Below the pieces are notes generated by a model. The model was given only the letters and a program-made list of their open reading frames with translations, had not been told where the DNA came from and searched no databases. 64,000 bases of DNA from an uncultured Lachnospiraceae bacterium (GTDB lineage: Bacteria > Bacillota > Clostridia > Lachnospirales > Lachnospiraceae), in the NCBI GenBank assembly GCA_945919795.1, contig CAMEJJ010000006.1, positions 62,001 through 126,000 of the forward strand. Reading direction: 5' to 3'. Both the position numbers and the translations under genes were made by a program. Each line of letters begins with the position of its first letter. The first letter of the stretch is position 1. This document shows, in pieces, positions 53,849 to 63,676 of this stretch.

Positions 53849-56749
53849 TTATGCCAATCCTTTTTCTTCTATCCAGTCATACCACATTTTTTTATTCTTT
53901 TCAATACATCTTCCTCTGAATTCAAATACCAGAATTGTCAAAATAGTAAAGACAATTGCTATTCCTGCCAGAACTTCAACTTCAAAAAGAATTCCTGCCG
54001 TATCGCCCGATGCAATGGCTGCCCTGAAACCGTTTACAGAGTACGTAAATGGCATCCATTTATGAAGGATTTGTGCCAGATGTCCCGAAATTTCAATCGG
54101 ATAGGTTCCGGCCGAACCGGCTAACTGCAACACCATAAAGATTAACATTAGGAAACTACCAACCTTACCAAACAAAATGTCAAAGAAATACTGGATACAC
54201 ATAAATGCAGTCACTGCAGCAATTGCCACAATTATGGTTTTCATCATGCTTCCAGGTGTGAAATCAAGGAAAATACTCATAACCGTCATCAAAACGATTA
54301 CCATTAAAATCCCAACCGGTGCCGCAACGGCAGCTTTACTCAACCACCATGAAAAACCATTTTTAAACTCTCCATGATATTTTGTCAAAGGATACATCAG
54401 ACAAAATGCAAGACATCCGACCCACAATCCAACGGACATCATATAAGCTGCCATACCGTGTCCATTGTTTTCAACATTAGTCAGATTATGTTCAATCAGC
54501 CCAACCGGAGCAGAAAACATATCCAGATTTTTATCCTCTGCCTTGTTTTCTGCAACGCGATCCGCGCCGTCTGCCAAAGCATCATGCAAAGTTTTTGTTC
54601 CTTCTTTTAAATCTCCCAGACCGTCCCCAAGTTCTTTGGAACCATCCTGTAATTGTTTTGCACCATCTGCAATCTGCGATGCTCCCTGATCTAATTCATC
54701 AGAGCCGTCTGCAATTTGTGTAACCGCATCAGCAACCTTTATCGTGCCTTCTGACAAACCGGTTGCTCCTGTTTTTAATGCATTGGAATTCGATGTCAGT
54801 TTCGTTACTCCTTCTAATAAACTGCCAGCTCCGGAATCCAACTGTCCGACACCTGCCGCCAAAACTCCGGATTTACTATTCAGTGTTGCTAAACCGTCAT
54901 CAACCTGTTTGGTACCTGCATAAATCTGATTCAATCCACCATTCAACTGTTGTGAACCGCTTGCTAATCTCTGTGTGGCATCCTTTAAGCTATCAAGCTG
55001 AGAGCCAAACGAAGCCATATTCTGATTAACTTCCAAAACAACACCTTCAGCTCCGGCAAGAGCCCCACTTCCGGCTGCCGCTTTTGCTGCGGATACGGCA
55101 ATGTCTCCCGACGCATTTAAAACAGCACTGTACGCAATAGTTCCCGCATTGGCAACCGTACCGGAGCCGTAACCGGCCGCATAAGAACCACCAATTGCAG
55201 ATAAAATGCCATCACAAACTGCACCCAGATCTGACTGAACGGATGCAAGCGCCGCATTTCCGATTGCCTGAGAATCAACACTGCTTGTCACGGTTGTTGC
55301 CGTCTGTGAAACAATATCATTTTTTAATCCGTCTATATACGATGCAGCATTCCTTAAAGTTGCTGCCACTTGCTCATTTTCGGCCTCGGATGCCTGTGCA
55401 GACAGCTTTGCAACAATTGCTTCAACTGTACCTCTGGATGCCTCCTTAGCCACCGTAGTTGCAGTCTCCGTGGCTGTGCTTGCCGCAGCACCTGCAATCA
55501 ACTGATTCATTCCTGTCTGCAACTGATCAATGTATCCTGCCGCTTCATTTTGAGATGCATTCATCCCTGCTGCAATCAAAGCATCCTTTGCTTCAGCACT
55601 TGTTGATGATACCTGTGCATTTGCTGCTGCCGTTGCCTGTGCAATGATGGCATCTTTTTGTCCGGACACCCCCGATTCTGCCTGTGCTTTTATTGTTGCA
55701 GCCTGTGCATCAACAGTTGCAGATGCCTGATTTGTAATGGCACTCTTTTGCTCATCGCTTAAAGAAACACTTGGCAAAGAAATATTTCGAACTGCCTGAT
55801 TTACTTGTGACATACCGTCTGCCAGAGTGGATGCACCATTAAGTGCTCCTTCTTCACCTTCATAAGCTTGGGCTAACTTGTCTGCTCCGTTTTTTAAATC
55901 TCCAACACCTTTGGTCAGTGCCGGTACACTCTCTGCCAGTGTGCCGGTTCCGTTTTTTAACGTACCGATCCCTGCTGCAAGCTGTCCGACACCATCCGTA
56001 TACTGTCCGATGCCACCTGCCAGTTCACCAGCCCCCGATGTCAATTGTCCCATAGAATCATTTAACGTATGAGCACCTTTGGAGAGTGTTCCTGTTCCTT
56101 TTTGTAATGCATTTGCACCGTCCGATAAAAGTAACAGATTTTCCGTTATCAGATTGTTTCCGTCGGCTAACTTCTCTTCCCCATCCAGCATATCCTGCGT
56201 ACCATCTGTGGCATCGCAAAATCCGTTCTCGATATCCGTCAGGGAATCAAACATGTTTTCCGTATAAGTTCTTGTTACTTCCTCCGTGATATTGGACTGA
56301 ATTGTTTTCATCGCGCTTTCTCCAAGTTTCATGGAAATATAGTTCTTTCCCGGATTTGTTGTATATTCCAACTTCATCTGCACCGGTTCTTCATCCATGA
56401 CTGTCGTTGCGTTTTTTGAAAAATCTTCCGGTATGGTGATTACCATGTAATATGTCCCGTTCTTCAATCCCTTCATCGCAACATCTTCATCCACGATATT
56501 AAATGCCATTGCGTCATTTTCTTCCAGATTTTCTGCCAGCGTATTTCCTACCGCCAGTTCATTCCCCTGATACTCAACCGGTCTATCCTTATTGACAACT
56601 GCAACCGGTAAATACTCCAAATCACCGTATGGATCCCACATGGAAGAAAGAAACAGCCCCGCATAAATTGATGGAATTAAAATGATCGCCATAACAATGA
56701 TCATTAAAAGCTTGTTTTTCCAAAGAGATTTCAATTCGGATTTCAGCAT
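53849..56749 (-). CDS. YhgE/Pip family membrane protein
   Basis: About 966 residues. One N-terminal membrane segment (14-35) is followed by a long extracytoplasmic region (about 40-740) rich in repeats of L-x-x-G-x-x-x-L (for example TLSKGAHTLNDSMGQL, GVGQLAAGIGTL) and in Ala. Five membrane segments end it (about 765-945). This is the phage-infection-protein (Pip)/YhgE organisation, related to ABC-2-type permeases. Pip is a phage receptor in Lactococcus, and YhgE-type members have been linked to secretion. I chose the ATG at 56749, with GGAGG eight bases upstream; 24 residues of an earlier frame are without support. A divergent TetR gene likely controls it. Confidence 0.9.
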   Translation of the reverse strand: MLKSELKSLWKNKLLMIIVMAIILIPSIYAGLFLSSMWDPYGDLEYLPVAVVNKDRPVEYQGNELAVGNTLAENLEENDAMAFNIVDEDVAMKGLKNGTYYMVITIPEDFSKNATTVMDEEPVQMKLEYTTNPGKNYISMKLGESAMKTIQSNITEEVTRTYTENMFDSLTDIENGFCDATDGTQDMLDGEEKLADGNNLITENLLLLSDGANALQKGTGTLSKGAHTLNDSMGQLTSGAGELAGGIGQYTDGVGQLAAGIGTLKNGTGTLAESVPALTKGVGDLKNGADKLAQAYEGEEGALNGASTLADGMSQVNQAVRNISLPSVSLSDEQKSAITNQASATVDAQAATIKAQAESGVSGQKDAIIAQATAAANAQVSSTSAEAKDALIAAGMNASQNEAAGYIDQLQTGMNQLIAGAAASTATETATTVAKEASRGTVEAIVAKLSAQASEAENEQVAATLRNAASYIDGLKNDIVSQTATTVTSSVDSQAIGNAALASVQSDLGAVCDGILSAIGGSYAAGYGSGTVANAGTIAYSAVLNASGDIAVSAAKAAAGSGALAGAEGVVLEVNQNMASFGSQLDSLKDATQRLASGSQQLNGGLNQIYAGTKQVDDGLATLNSKSGVLAAGVGQLDSGAGSLLEGVTKLTSNSNALKTGATGLSEGTIKVADAVTQIADGSDELDQGASQIADGAKQLQDGSKELGDGLGDLKEGTKTLHDALADGADRVAENKAEDKNLDMFSAPVGLIEHNLTNVENNGHGMAAYMMSVGLWVGCLAFCLMYPLTKYHGEFKNGFSWWLSKAAVAAPVGILMVIVLMTVMSIFLDFTPGSMMKTIIVAIAAVTAFMCIQYFFDILFGKVGSFLMLIFMVLQLAGSAGTYPIEISGHLAQILHKWMPFTYSVNGFRAAIASGDTAGILFEVEVLAGIAIVFTILTILVFEFRGRCIEKNKKMWYDWIEEKGLA

Positions 56750-56821
56750 AAAAAGACCTCCATTTGCTTTGCAATAAAATAAAACTGTAGCAAGCATAAT
56801 GGAGATTATCTCTGTTTTCAA

Positions 56822-57041
56822 TGGTCAAAATATTTCACATTTGTATATTATTATTCTTTTTATTGCATTTATGTATATTATTTATATTTTTTTAATATTT
56901 GTTTTATGAATTAAATATACATTTGTTACTTTACTTTCATATTTTTATATCTTATACTAAAATCGGAACAGACAAAAAGAAAATAAATTGCACTTCAAAT
57001 ACACAATTGTATAAGAACAAATAACGAAAGGACTTTTTATT
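56822..57041. promoter_or_regulatory. Divergent control region of YhgE/Pip and TetR genes
   Basis: AT-rich 220 bases. TGTATATTAT occurs at 56842 and 56872, and an opposite-facing AAATATACATTTG at 56913, which could be TetR half-sites. No promoter can be placed with confidence. Confidence 0.35.
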
Positions 57042-57647
57042 ATGGAAACGACGATTCCTTTTTTACAACAGCCATCAACCATGGACCGAAGAAAAAGAAA
57101 GACCAGACAGACAATTGAACTCGCCCTTTTAGAATTGCTGGGTTCTAAAAAAATTGATGAGATATCCATCAGCGAGCTGGCGCAGGCCGCTGATGTTAAC
57201 CGCAAAACATTTTATAATCATTTTTCATCGGTTACAGAAGTTTTAGATAACGTTGAGGAGAATTTTTTTCATTATATTTTCAGCCTTCTGCCGGAAGAAA
57301 TCACTATCAACAATACAGTCGAGATATATCATCTGCTATCATCCATAATAAAGACAACGGCTCCGCTTAAAGAGCTTTTAAAAAACATCTTTTCCAACGA
57401 CCATTCCACAGCTTTTGAAGAAAACTTCAGTGAGCAACTGCTGCCATATATCCGAAAATGCATGAAAACCTATCAGGTAGATGGCGCCATAATCCCATAC
57501 CTGTCCAAATATATCGCACATGGTGTAACCGCTATGTACTTGCAGTTTATCCGTGACGACTCCCTATCCGTAGAGCAATTTACCATGCTGACTTACAATC
57601 TGGTGCTATCTTCTCTGCATCTGGATAATTTTAGGGATCTTTCTTAA
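57042..57647 (+). CDS. TetR/AcrR family regulator
   Basis: 201 residues. The DNA-binding domain is at about 14-65 (RKTRQTIELALLELLGSKK, ISELAQAADVNRKTFYNHF). The C-terminal half fits the helical ligand-binding domain of the Firmicute TetR subfamily. AAAGGA stands about ten bases before the ATG. It is transcribed away from the YhgE/Pip gene, a common arrangement in which the regulator represses the membrane protein (inference). Confidence 0.9.
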   Translation: METTIPFLQQPSTMDRRKRKTRQTIELALLELLGSKKIDEISISELAQAADVNRKTFYNHFSSVTEVLDNVEENFFHYIFSLLPEEITINNTVEIYHLLSSIIKTTAPLKELLKNIFSNDHSTAFEENFSEQLLPYIRKCMKTYQVDGAIIPYLSKYIAHGVTAMYLQFIRDDSLSVEQFTMLTYNLVLSSLHLDNFRDLS

Positions 57648-57780
57648 TCAACGAGCATCTTGTACTATCATAAAATACCGTATTTACATCATATAAAATT
57701 GTATTAAATTTTGTACGCTTTAAGATCACTCATGGCGTTGATAAAAATGTCAATTTCTAGTATAACTATGAGAAAATTAT

Positions 57781-57959
57781 CCAAAAGAATATGAAAGTGT
57801 CCTGGGCGGACTTAAACAATTAGGTGTCAATCGTTTCATCAGCATCTCCTTTGGTGCAGATATTACGACATGGGCTTATCCATTGCCAAATCATCTGAAA
57901 TGATTCGTACCTCTACGGATGAAGTTAAGCACAACTCAGAAAAACTGGCAGAAAACTAA
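57781..57959 (+). pseudogene. Remnant resembling an [FeFe]-hydrogenase-like protein
   Basis: Frame A (57781-57902) encodes SVLGGLKQLGVNRF then ISISFGADITTWAYP, which resembles the segment LGV...SFGADITTWAY of [FeFe]-hydrogenase large-subunit C-terminal domains. At about 57867 the likeness moves to another frame: GLSIAKSSEMIRTSTDEVK, ending at 57959, which resembles a coiled-coil signalling tail. Neither frame has a start or ribosome binding site. A deletion that joined two parts of one gene out of frame explains this. A terminator follows the second frame. Confidence 0.6.
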
Positions 57960-57973
57960 TTGTTTTCTGCCAG
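57945..57973 (+). terminator. Terminator after the gene remnant
   Basis: CTGGCAGAAAAC and GTTTTCTGCCAG are perfect 12-bp complements with a five-base loop containing the remnant's stop. A weak T-run follows (TGTGCTTTTTC). Confidence 0.8.
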
Positions 57974-58095
57974 TGTGCTTTTTCTGCCATCATATTTTTT
58001 CTTTATTACATCTACTGCATTTTTATTTGCATCTTTAACATTTCATTATACTGTCTTGTGTATTTTAATTTGCATATTATATTTCTTTATGCCAT

Positions 58096-59346
58096 CTAAC
58101 ACATCCTTACAACAACTGTCACCTTAAATTCATTTTCTTTTTGACTGACAAATATATCACCGTTCATATTTGTCATTAACTGCCTGCATATGTATAGTCC
58201 CAATCCGCTTCCCGGCTTATTTTGGACATTGGAGCCACGGTAAAAGCTGTCAAAGACTTTCATGATTTCCTCTGCCATCATACCTTCTCCGGTGTTGGAA
58301 ACCATGATCAGACAACAACCTTGATCTCTTTCAAATGAAATGGTAATACGTTCACCATCTCCATATTTCAAGGCATTTTCCATGATATTTTGCAAAACTT
58401 CCAAAATTCTATCTTCATCACCTTTTAGCAGACAGTTTTTATACTCCTGTATCTCTAATTTTATTTTATGTAAACTAGTTTTATTTTCATATGTATCACG
58501 AAGTCTGTCGATAACATCAGCCAAATAGAAATCTTCTTCTTTCACACTCAAGTCCAGAAATTCTTCTCTGGATGCAGAAACAATATCCGTCACATACTTT
58601 TCAATCTCATCTACTTTATCATTGATGGTAACAGCCGCCTGCATCCGTCGTTCTTCATCTTTATACAGGTTTTTGGACAATGCCTGGGCATTCAGCTTAA
58701 TAACCGAAAGAGGCGTTTTGATATCATGTGTCAATGACAACAAAAGCAATTTTTTATCCCGGTGCATGGAAAGTTCCTTTTGCCTGCGATTCTCCAAATT
58801 TTCACGGAGCATATTGATTCCCCAGATAAAACGACCGAAATATTTTGTCTGTTCTTCCGGAATCTCTATTGCTAAGTTCCCCTTAGCTAACTCATACGGA
58901 ATTTGTTCCATTTCGTGAAATGGTCTGATGATCTTGTTATCCATATAAAACAGCACTATCAAAACCAACACCATGGCTATAATCATTACCATGTTACAGA
59001 TTACTACTGTTTTTTTCATGTCATTCTTTCCCGTATCATATTCAAACCGATACAACGAACCGTTAATTTCACGAATACAATAGTCATATTTACCTGTTGT
59101 GGTAATCTCCTCTTCACTCTCGCAATGTACGATTCTTTTGACATAGTTACAGGTAGCTAACAGGCTTTGCACATCCAATTCCATATCATAATTCTTTTCC
59201 ATTTCTTTTTCCAAACGGAAGATTTCGACCATATAAGGTCTGCTGTCTTCACGATTTTGCTTTGAAAAAAGAAATATATTCATAACGAAAATGACTGCCA
59301 GCATAATGAAAATTATGAAGGCCGAATTTTTTTTAAAGCTTTGCAA
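58096..59346 (-). CDS. Sensor histidine kinase
   Basis: 416 residues. Two membrane segments (8-27 and 113-134) flank a small extracytoplasmic domain. HAMP-like linker, HisKA His207 (LLSLTHDIKTPLSV), HATPase (NIMENALKYGDG, GSGLGLYICRQL). The start is TTG with AGGAG six bases upstream; no ATG is nearby. It follows the response regulator gene by 116 bases and should phosphorylate it. Together with the ABC genes upstream this resembles antimicrobial-peptide or envelope-stress modules. Confidence 0.92.
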   Translation of the reverse strand: MQSFKKNSAFIIFIMLAVIFVMNIFLFSKQNREDSRPYMVEIFRLEKEMEKNYDMELDVQSLLATCNYVKRIVHCESEEEITTTGKYDYCIREINGSLYRFEYDTGKNDMKKTVVICNMVMIIAMVLVLIVLFYMDNKIIRPFHEMEQIPYELAKGNLAIEIPEEQTKYFGRFIWGINMLRENLENRRQKELSMHRDKKLLLLSLTHDIKTPLSVIKLNAQALSKNLYKDEERRMQAAVTINDKVDEIEKYVTDIVSASREEFLDLSVKEEDFYLADVIDRLRDTYENKTSLHKIKLEIQEYKNCLLKGDEDRILEVLQNIMENALKYGDGERITISFERDQGCCLIMVSNTGEGMMAEEIMKVFDSFYRGSNVQNKPGSGLGLYICRQLMTNMNGDIFVSQKENEFKVTVVVRMC

Positions 59347-59462
59347 ATGATTCTCCTATCGTATTTTATTCTCTCTATACTTTCTCATTTATCTTGCTCA
59401 AAACACCTTTGCATTAGCCATTTATATATCTGCATTCTGAAACAATTGATTTTTATTGTTTT

Positions 59463-60134
59463 CTACGGCACAAATTTGTATCCGACACCCCAAACCGTCT
59501 GAAAATGCCGCGGGTTCTTAGGATCTTCTTCAAATTTAGAACGCAACCACTTAATATGAACTGTCAACGTCTGTTGCTCAGATTCGCTGTCCATTCCCCA
59601 AATTTCACGGAACAGATAGTCTTTATCCATGACTTTCCCCGGATTTTCCATCAACAAAAGTAACAGCTCATATTCTTTGATTGTAACATCAACTTTTGTT
59701 CCTTTATAGTATACGGCTTTCCCTTGTTTATCAATCTTAATATCTCCATAGCAAAGTTCATCCATGCCATATCTTCTTTTAAAAATGCCATCGATCTTAG
59801 CAAGTAAAATATCAATATCATAGGGCTTTTCAATGTAATCATCCGCACCATTCAGAATACCGTTCAATTTATCTTCTTTTGCATCTTTTGCAGAAACAAT
59901 GATAACCGGCGTATTGCTTTCCCTGCGGATTTTATTCAAGATTACAAATCCGTCTTTTCCTGGCAACATAATATCCAATATGACCAGTCTTGCCCCATAT
60001 TTTTCAAAAAGACTGACTGCTTTTATCCCATCATTGGCAATTGTTACAATATATCCCTTATCCTTTAAAAAATCTGCTAAAAGAGTGGCAATATCCTTAT
60101 CATCTTCAACAATTAAAATATCTGTTTCCGTCAT
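59463..60134 (-). CDS. OmpR/PhoB family response regulator
   Basis: 223 residues. Receiver with acidic pair Glu10-Asp11 and phospho-acceptor Asp54 (LVILDIMLPGKDGF), then a winged-helix domain (about 128-222: VTIKEYELLLLLMENPGKV, LTVHIKWLRSKFEEDP, VWGVGYKF). AAAGGA stands before the ATG. It probably controls the ABC transporter upstream. Confidence 0.93.
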   Translation of the reverse strand: MTETDILIVEDDKDIATLLADFLKDKGYIVTIANDGIKAVSLFEKYGARLVILDIMLPGKDGFVILNKIRRESNTPVIIVSAKDAKEDKLNGILNGADDYIEKPYDIDILLAKIDGIFKRRYGMDELCYGDIKIDKQGKAVYYKGTKVDVTIKEYELLLLLMENPGKVMDKDYLFREIWGMDSESEQQTLTVHIKWLRSKFEEDPKNPRHFQTVWGVGYKFVP

Positions 60135-60177
60135 GTATTTCTTTTCCTTTATGTCAATTATCAGTTTGAAGTTTTCT

Positions 60178-60243
60178 CAATCGGCCTACTTTCTCATGTT
60201 TTGCGAATCTCTGAAAAGTATGACTTTTTGCCCTTGATATCAT
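60178..60243. repeat. TGATACCA dispersed element, copy G (partial, reversed)
   Basis: Read in reverse it is TGATATCAAGGGCAAAAAG, TCATACTTTTC, then CGCAAAACATGAGAAAGTAG: modules 1 and 2 of the copy at 10421 with the hairpin's second arm deleted. It lies between the response regulator and ABC ATPase genes. Confidence 0.65.
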
Positions 60244-60275
60244 CTAACAACTTGTTTGAATATTCATCTTATATT

Positions 60276-61043
60276 TTACCAGCCAAGCTCCAAAAGCCAG
60301 TTGTTGACTGCTCTCTCCCTGTCACGAATCTGGTCAGGAGATGTCATTTTTCCAAGTTCAAATTCTCCCTTGATATTACCATCCACGATATACAAGACTT
60401 TTTGGCACTTGGCCGCAACCTTCGAATCGTGTGTTACCATCATAATTGTAGTGCCCTCATTGTTAATTTTCAAGAGTTCATCCAGAACCTCTTCGGAAGA
60501 AGAACGATTTAGTGCGCCCGTGGGCTCATCTGCAAAAATCACTTTGGGATTATTGATCAGACTTCGACAAATACAAGCTCTTTGCAACTGTCCTCCGGAA
60601 ACTTCATGAATATCATTATCTGCAATTTCAATAATTCCAAGCTTTCGCATGATTTCCTGTCCGCGCTTTATGATTTCTTCCTTCGTTTCTTTCCGTTTGT
60701 TACTCTGCATGGCGGGCAACACGATGTTATCCAAAATCGTAAGATTTTTTAACATATACATCTGCTGAAAAATAAAGCCCATGTCATCTAATCTTAACTT
60801 TGCCAGTTCCTTACCACTAAGCTTTGTAATATCTTTTCCGTCAAAAAGAATTTCGCCGCTGGTGGCATCATCCATTCCGGATACCGAATATAGCAAAGTG
60901 GATTTTCCGGAACCGGAAGGTCCCATAATTGCTATCATATCGCCCTTTTTTACTTCAAAATTCACATTTCTCAATACATTATTCTGTCTTTTTTCAACAA
61001 TATAGGTTTTGCAAAGATCACTTACTTTTATCATTGTTTCCAT
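60276..61043 (-). CDS. ABC transporter ATP-binding protein (MacB/LolD type)
   Basis: About 255 residues. Walker A GPSGSGKST, Q-loop FIFQQMYMLKNLT, signature VSGGQLQRACICRSL, Walker B VIFADEPTGALNRSSSEEV, H-loop MVTHDSKVA. I chose the ATG at 61043 (METMIKVSDLCKTY), preceded by AAGGAG; an earlier ATG adds 25 unsupported residues. It partners the permease upstream. The type is seen in peptide-resistance and lipoprotein-release transporters. Confidence 0.94.
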   Translation of the reverse strand: METMIKVSDLCKTYIVEKRQNNVLRNVNFEVKKGDMIAIMGPSGSGKSTLLYSVSGMDDATSGEILFDGKDITKLSGKELAKLRLDDMGFIFQQMYMLKNLTILDNIVLPAMQSNKRKETKEEIIKRGQEIMRKLGIIEIADNDIHEVSGGQLQRACICRSLINNPKVIFADEPTGALNRSSSEEVLDELLKINNEGTTIMMVTHDSKVAAKCQKVLYIVDGNIKGEFELGKMTSPDQIRDRERAVNNWLLELGW

Positions 61044-61081
61044 GAGTTCGTCTCCTTTTTTCAACATTTTAAAGTCATTGT

Positions 61082-61172
61082 TTATAGCCAACATTTTATA
61101 ATCAACTTTTTTATTCAATATTTTATAGCGAATATTCTATAGTCAAATTTTTATAGTCAATATTTTAATAGA
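61082..61172. repeat. Irregular AT-rich direct repeats
   Basis: Variants of TTTTATAGTCAATATT occur about six times between the permease stop and the ATPase gene (for example TTTATAGCCAACATT, TTTTATAATCAACTT, TTTTTATAGTCAATATT). No gene or hairpin is evident. Confidence 0.55.
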
Positions 61173-61190
61173 TTTCTGTAAATACTTTTT

Positions 61191-63554
61191 TTATTCAATA
61201 CCTGCTGTATCTCTGCAGTGAATGGTTCTTGTATACAATGCAGTCAAACCGGCTGCAAGGGTGGTTACCGCTAAAATAATCCCGGGGAAGAGTAAACAAA
61301 TCTGAAACAGATTGTACTCAAAACTCACCGAATGCATCCCCATCATTCCAAAGATCGGAGTGATTGCCAGGTTTGTTACCGGCACAGACAGGATGACACC
61401 CAGAAATACTGCAGAAATACTGACAATTACAAAACGCATCACATGCCATTTGACAATATCGTTATCAGAAAAACCGATCGCTTTTAGAATTGCAATTTCA
61501 CCTTTTTCATCCGAGATAAAAGATCTCTCCATTAAAATGGCAACAAGAATGACCACAAGAATCGTAATGGCAAGCATCAAATATTCCACTCCCTGCATAG
61601 TATCTACAACACCAACACAATACTCTGTATATCCGGCCGCATTAAAAACTTCATCGCAGTCAAAGATATCTTTCATTTCTTCCACTCTCTCATCAATGAC
61701 CTGCTGTGTCGGATGATCTGTAAAATCAATTTGGAAGGACATCATGGAAGCGCTGTTTCCGGCATTTGTCATAACATCTTCATGAAGTCTGATGATTTCC
61801 CCCATCAGATTCATACTCTCAAAATATGCTGTAATCAGATAGTCATCTGTCTGATCCCCAATCGTAATTTTTAAGGTATCACCGATTTTTGCACCAATCT
61901 TTTGGGAAATCTGCTCCGTAATCGCAATCTCATGTTCATTCTGCGGTGCTTCCCCCGCATAATACAGGTAATCGGTTATTTGGGTACGATACCCCTGTTG
62001 AAATCCCAATTTATATATTTCACCTTCAAATTCCACTTTATATCGGAACTGCATCTCTACACTGGCTTTTGCGGGAATACCATGCTCAGCAAGCTCATCT
62101 TCTATCTCATCCAAAGCCTCATACACCGCATCTTTCCCATCACCACTCATACCACTCATGGCTTTATTAACATTGGTATAATAGGCATCACTCGGCTTTC
62201 CGAACGTATAAACCAGCCTGTCACTCTTTAAGGTTTCTGTCGTGTTCACACACATAAATACCAGAATGGAGCAGATGGTAAATGCAAGAACAATGGTCAA
62301 ATATCTTTTGGGATTACTCAAAATATCATTTATTGCCAGATAGGTGGTTGCATGCAGCTTACTCTTTGTCATCCGATATCCATTTTTCTTTTTAAAGCGT
62401 TCACCGCTTTGTCCGCTCCGAATGGCATCAATCGGCGAATACTTTTTTAATTTTCCGGTACAAAAATACGCATACCAGACAATCAACAGCACAACTACCA
62501 AAACACTACAGATATTGATCATAATGCCTTTGTCATTTCCCAATACCATATTTTCACTAACGGACTTCATCATGACATTTCCGAAAGGGATGCTTCCAAA
62601 CAGTCCGAGAATTGCTCCAAATATTGCAATGGCAAGATATTTCACCACATAAATACTGCGGATTTTTGCATCCGTAATACCAATGGCTTTCATAACGCCA
62701 ATTTCACGAAATTCTTCGTTTAACGTAAAAGTAATGGTAAATTTCAATACCACAAATGCTACAATAATCAGACAGATACTGACTACAATCAGTAAGCCTG
62801 CGATAACCATATCCATAACATAGCACATACGAATTACGGAAATAGAGCCATCGAATGCAATTCCGTCAATCTCGCTAAGCACGGATGACAAAGCTTTTTC
62901 ATCGCTTGTGGTAATATAACAAACCTCTCCTCTGTAATATTCTCTCAACAATTCATCTGCCTCAAGCAGTTCGTAATCTTCACGGCTGATCAAAAATCTC
63001 GGATTCCCCATAAAAGTAGACCCTAGCACCGCATCTTTCAGACGTCCCGCAATTTCCCATGTTGCTTTTACATTCCCATGTTCAACACTTATGGTATCTC
63101 CGACTTTCAAATCATTTTCTTTCATGAAGCCTCCAGTTATGTAAACCTTTCCATTTTCCACCGTCGATACCTTTTGATTATTTTCATCAAAAAAGTTTTC
63201 CTGCGCATCATCTAAACTTTGGATCAGTGCAGAATTCCGAACCTGCACCTTTTTTCCATTTGCCTTGAAATTGTCCTGCGAACCGAATATCACGGTTTCG
63301 GTTCTGTACTCCTGCACACAGTCTTCCTTTGAAAGAACCTCATCCAGATTGCCAACTACATTTTGTCCCATGGTAATCAAATCATAATTACCGATATTTG
63401 CCTTTTCAAAGAAATATCCGGTACCATTTATGACCGTTATAATGTTGTTCACACTACTGGCAACAAACATGGATGCCAGGATAACAAACATTAAAATGAT
63501 AATGTTCATCGTCTTTTTACGTTTTAGATCCTTCTTTAAAATATTTTTTATCAT
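61191..63554 (-). CDS. ABC transporter permease (FtsX family)
   Basis: 787 residues. A first membrane segment (16-38) precedes a large extracytoplasmic domain (about 40-245), an FtsX core of three segments (250-370, with FREIGVMKAIGITDAKI), a membrane segment near 425, a second extracytoplasmic domain (450-645) and a last FtsX core (650-775, with KGEIAILKAIGFSDNDI). AGGAG stands before the ATG. It is first in the order permease, ATPase, response regulator, kinase. An export or resistance role is likely; the substrate is unknown. Confidence 0.93.
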   Translation of the reverse strand: MIKNILKKDLKRKKTMNIIILMFVILASMFVASSVNNIITVINGTGYFFEKANIGNYDLITMGQNVVGNLDEVLSKEDCVQEYRTETVIFGSQDNFKANGKKVQVRNSALIQSLDDAQENFFDENNQKVSTVENGKVYITGGFMKENDLKVGDTISVEHGNVKATWEIAGRLKDAVLGSTFMGNPRFLISREDYELLEADELLREYYRGEVCYITTSDEKALSSVLSEIDGIAFDGSISVIRMCYVMDMVIAGLLIVVSICLIIVAFVVLKFTITFTLNEEFREIGVMKAIGITDAKIRSIYVVKYLAIAIFGAILGLFGSIPFGNVMMKSVSENMVLGNDKGIMINICSVLVVVLLIVWYAYFCTGKLKKYSPIDAIRSGQSGERFKKKNGYRMTKSKLHATTYLAINDILSNPKRYLTIVLAFTICSILVFMCVNTTETLKSDRLVYTFGKPSDAYYTNVNKAMSGMSGDGKDAVYEALDEIEDELAEHGIPAKASVEMQFRYKVEFEGEIYKLGFQQGYRTQITDYLYYAGEAPQNEHEIAITEQISQKIGAKIGDTLKITIGDQTDDYLITAYFESMNLMGEIIRLHEDVMTNAGNSASMMSFQIDFTDHPTQQVIDERVEEMKDIFDCDEVFNAAGYTEYCVGVVDTMQGVEYLMLAITILVVILVAILMERSFISDEKGEIAILKAIGFSDNDIVKWHVMRFVIVSISAVFLGVILSVPVTNLAITPIFGMMGMHSVSFEYNLFQICLLFPGIILAVTTLAAGLTALYTRTIHCRDTAGIE

Positions 63555-63590
63555 TGCATTTCTCCTGACTTCTGGTTTTTACCAAAAAAA

Positions 63591-63666
63591 TAATCAGCAT
63601 TGGACATCGGCCTCATGCCCTTATGCTGATTATACAATACAATACGAATTATTAAAGAATCCTTAA
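63591..63666 (-). promoter_or_regulatory. Possible promoter and operator of the ABC/two-component operon
   Basis: TATAAT on the minus strand (63634-63629) with a weak -35 (63657-63652) 17 bases upstream. TTAAAG-AAT-CCTTAA (63652-63666) overlaps the -35 and could bind the response regulator. TAATCAGCAT and ATGCTGATTA form an inverted repeat over 63591-63632. Confidence 0.4.
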
Positions 63667-63676
63667 ATGTAATTTA

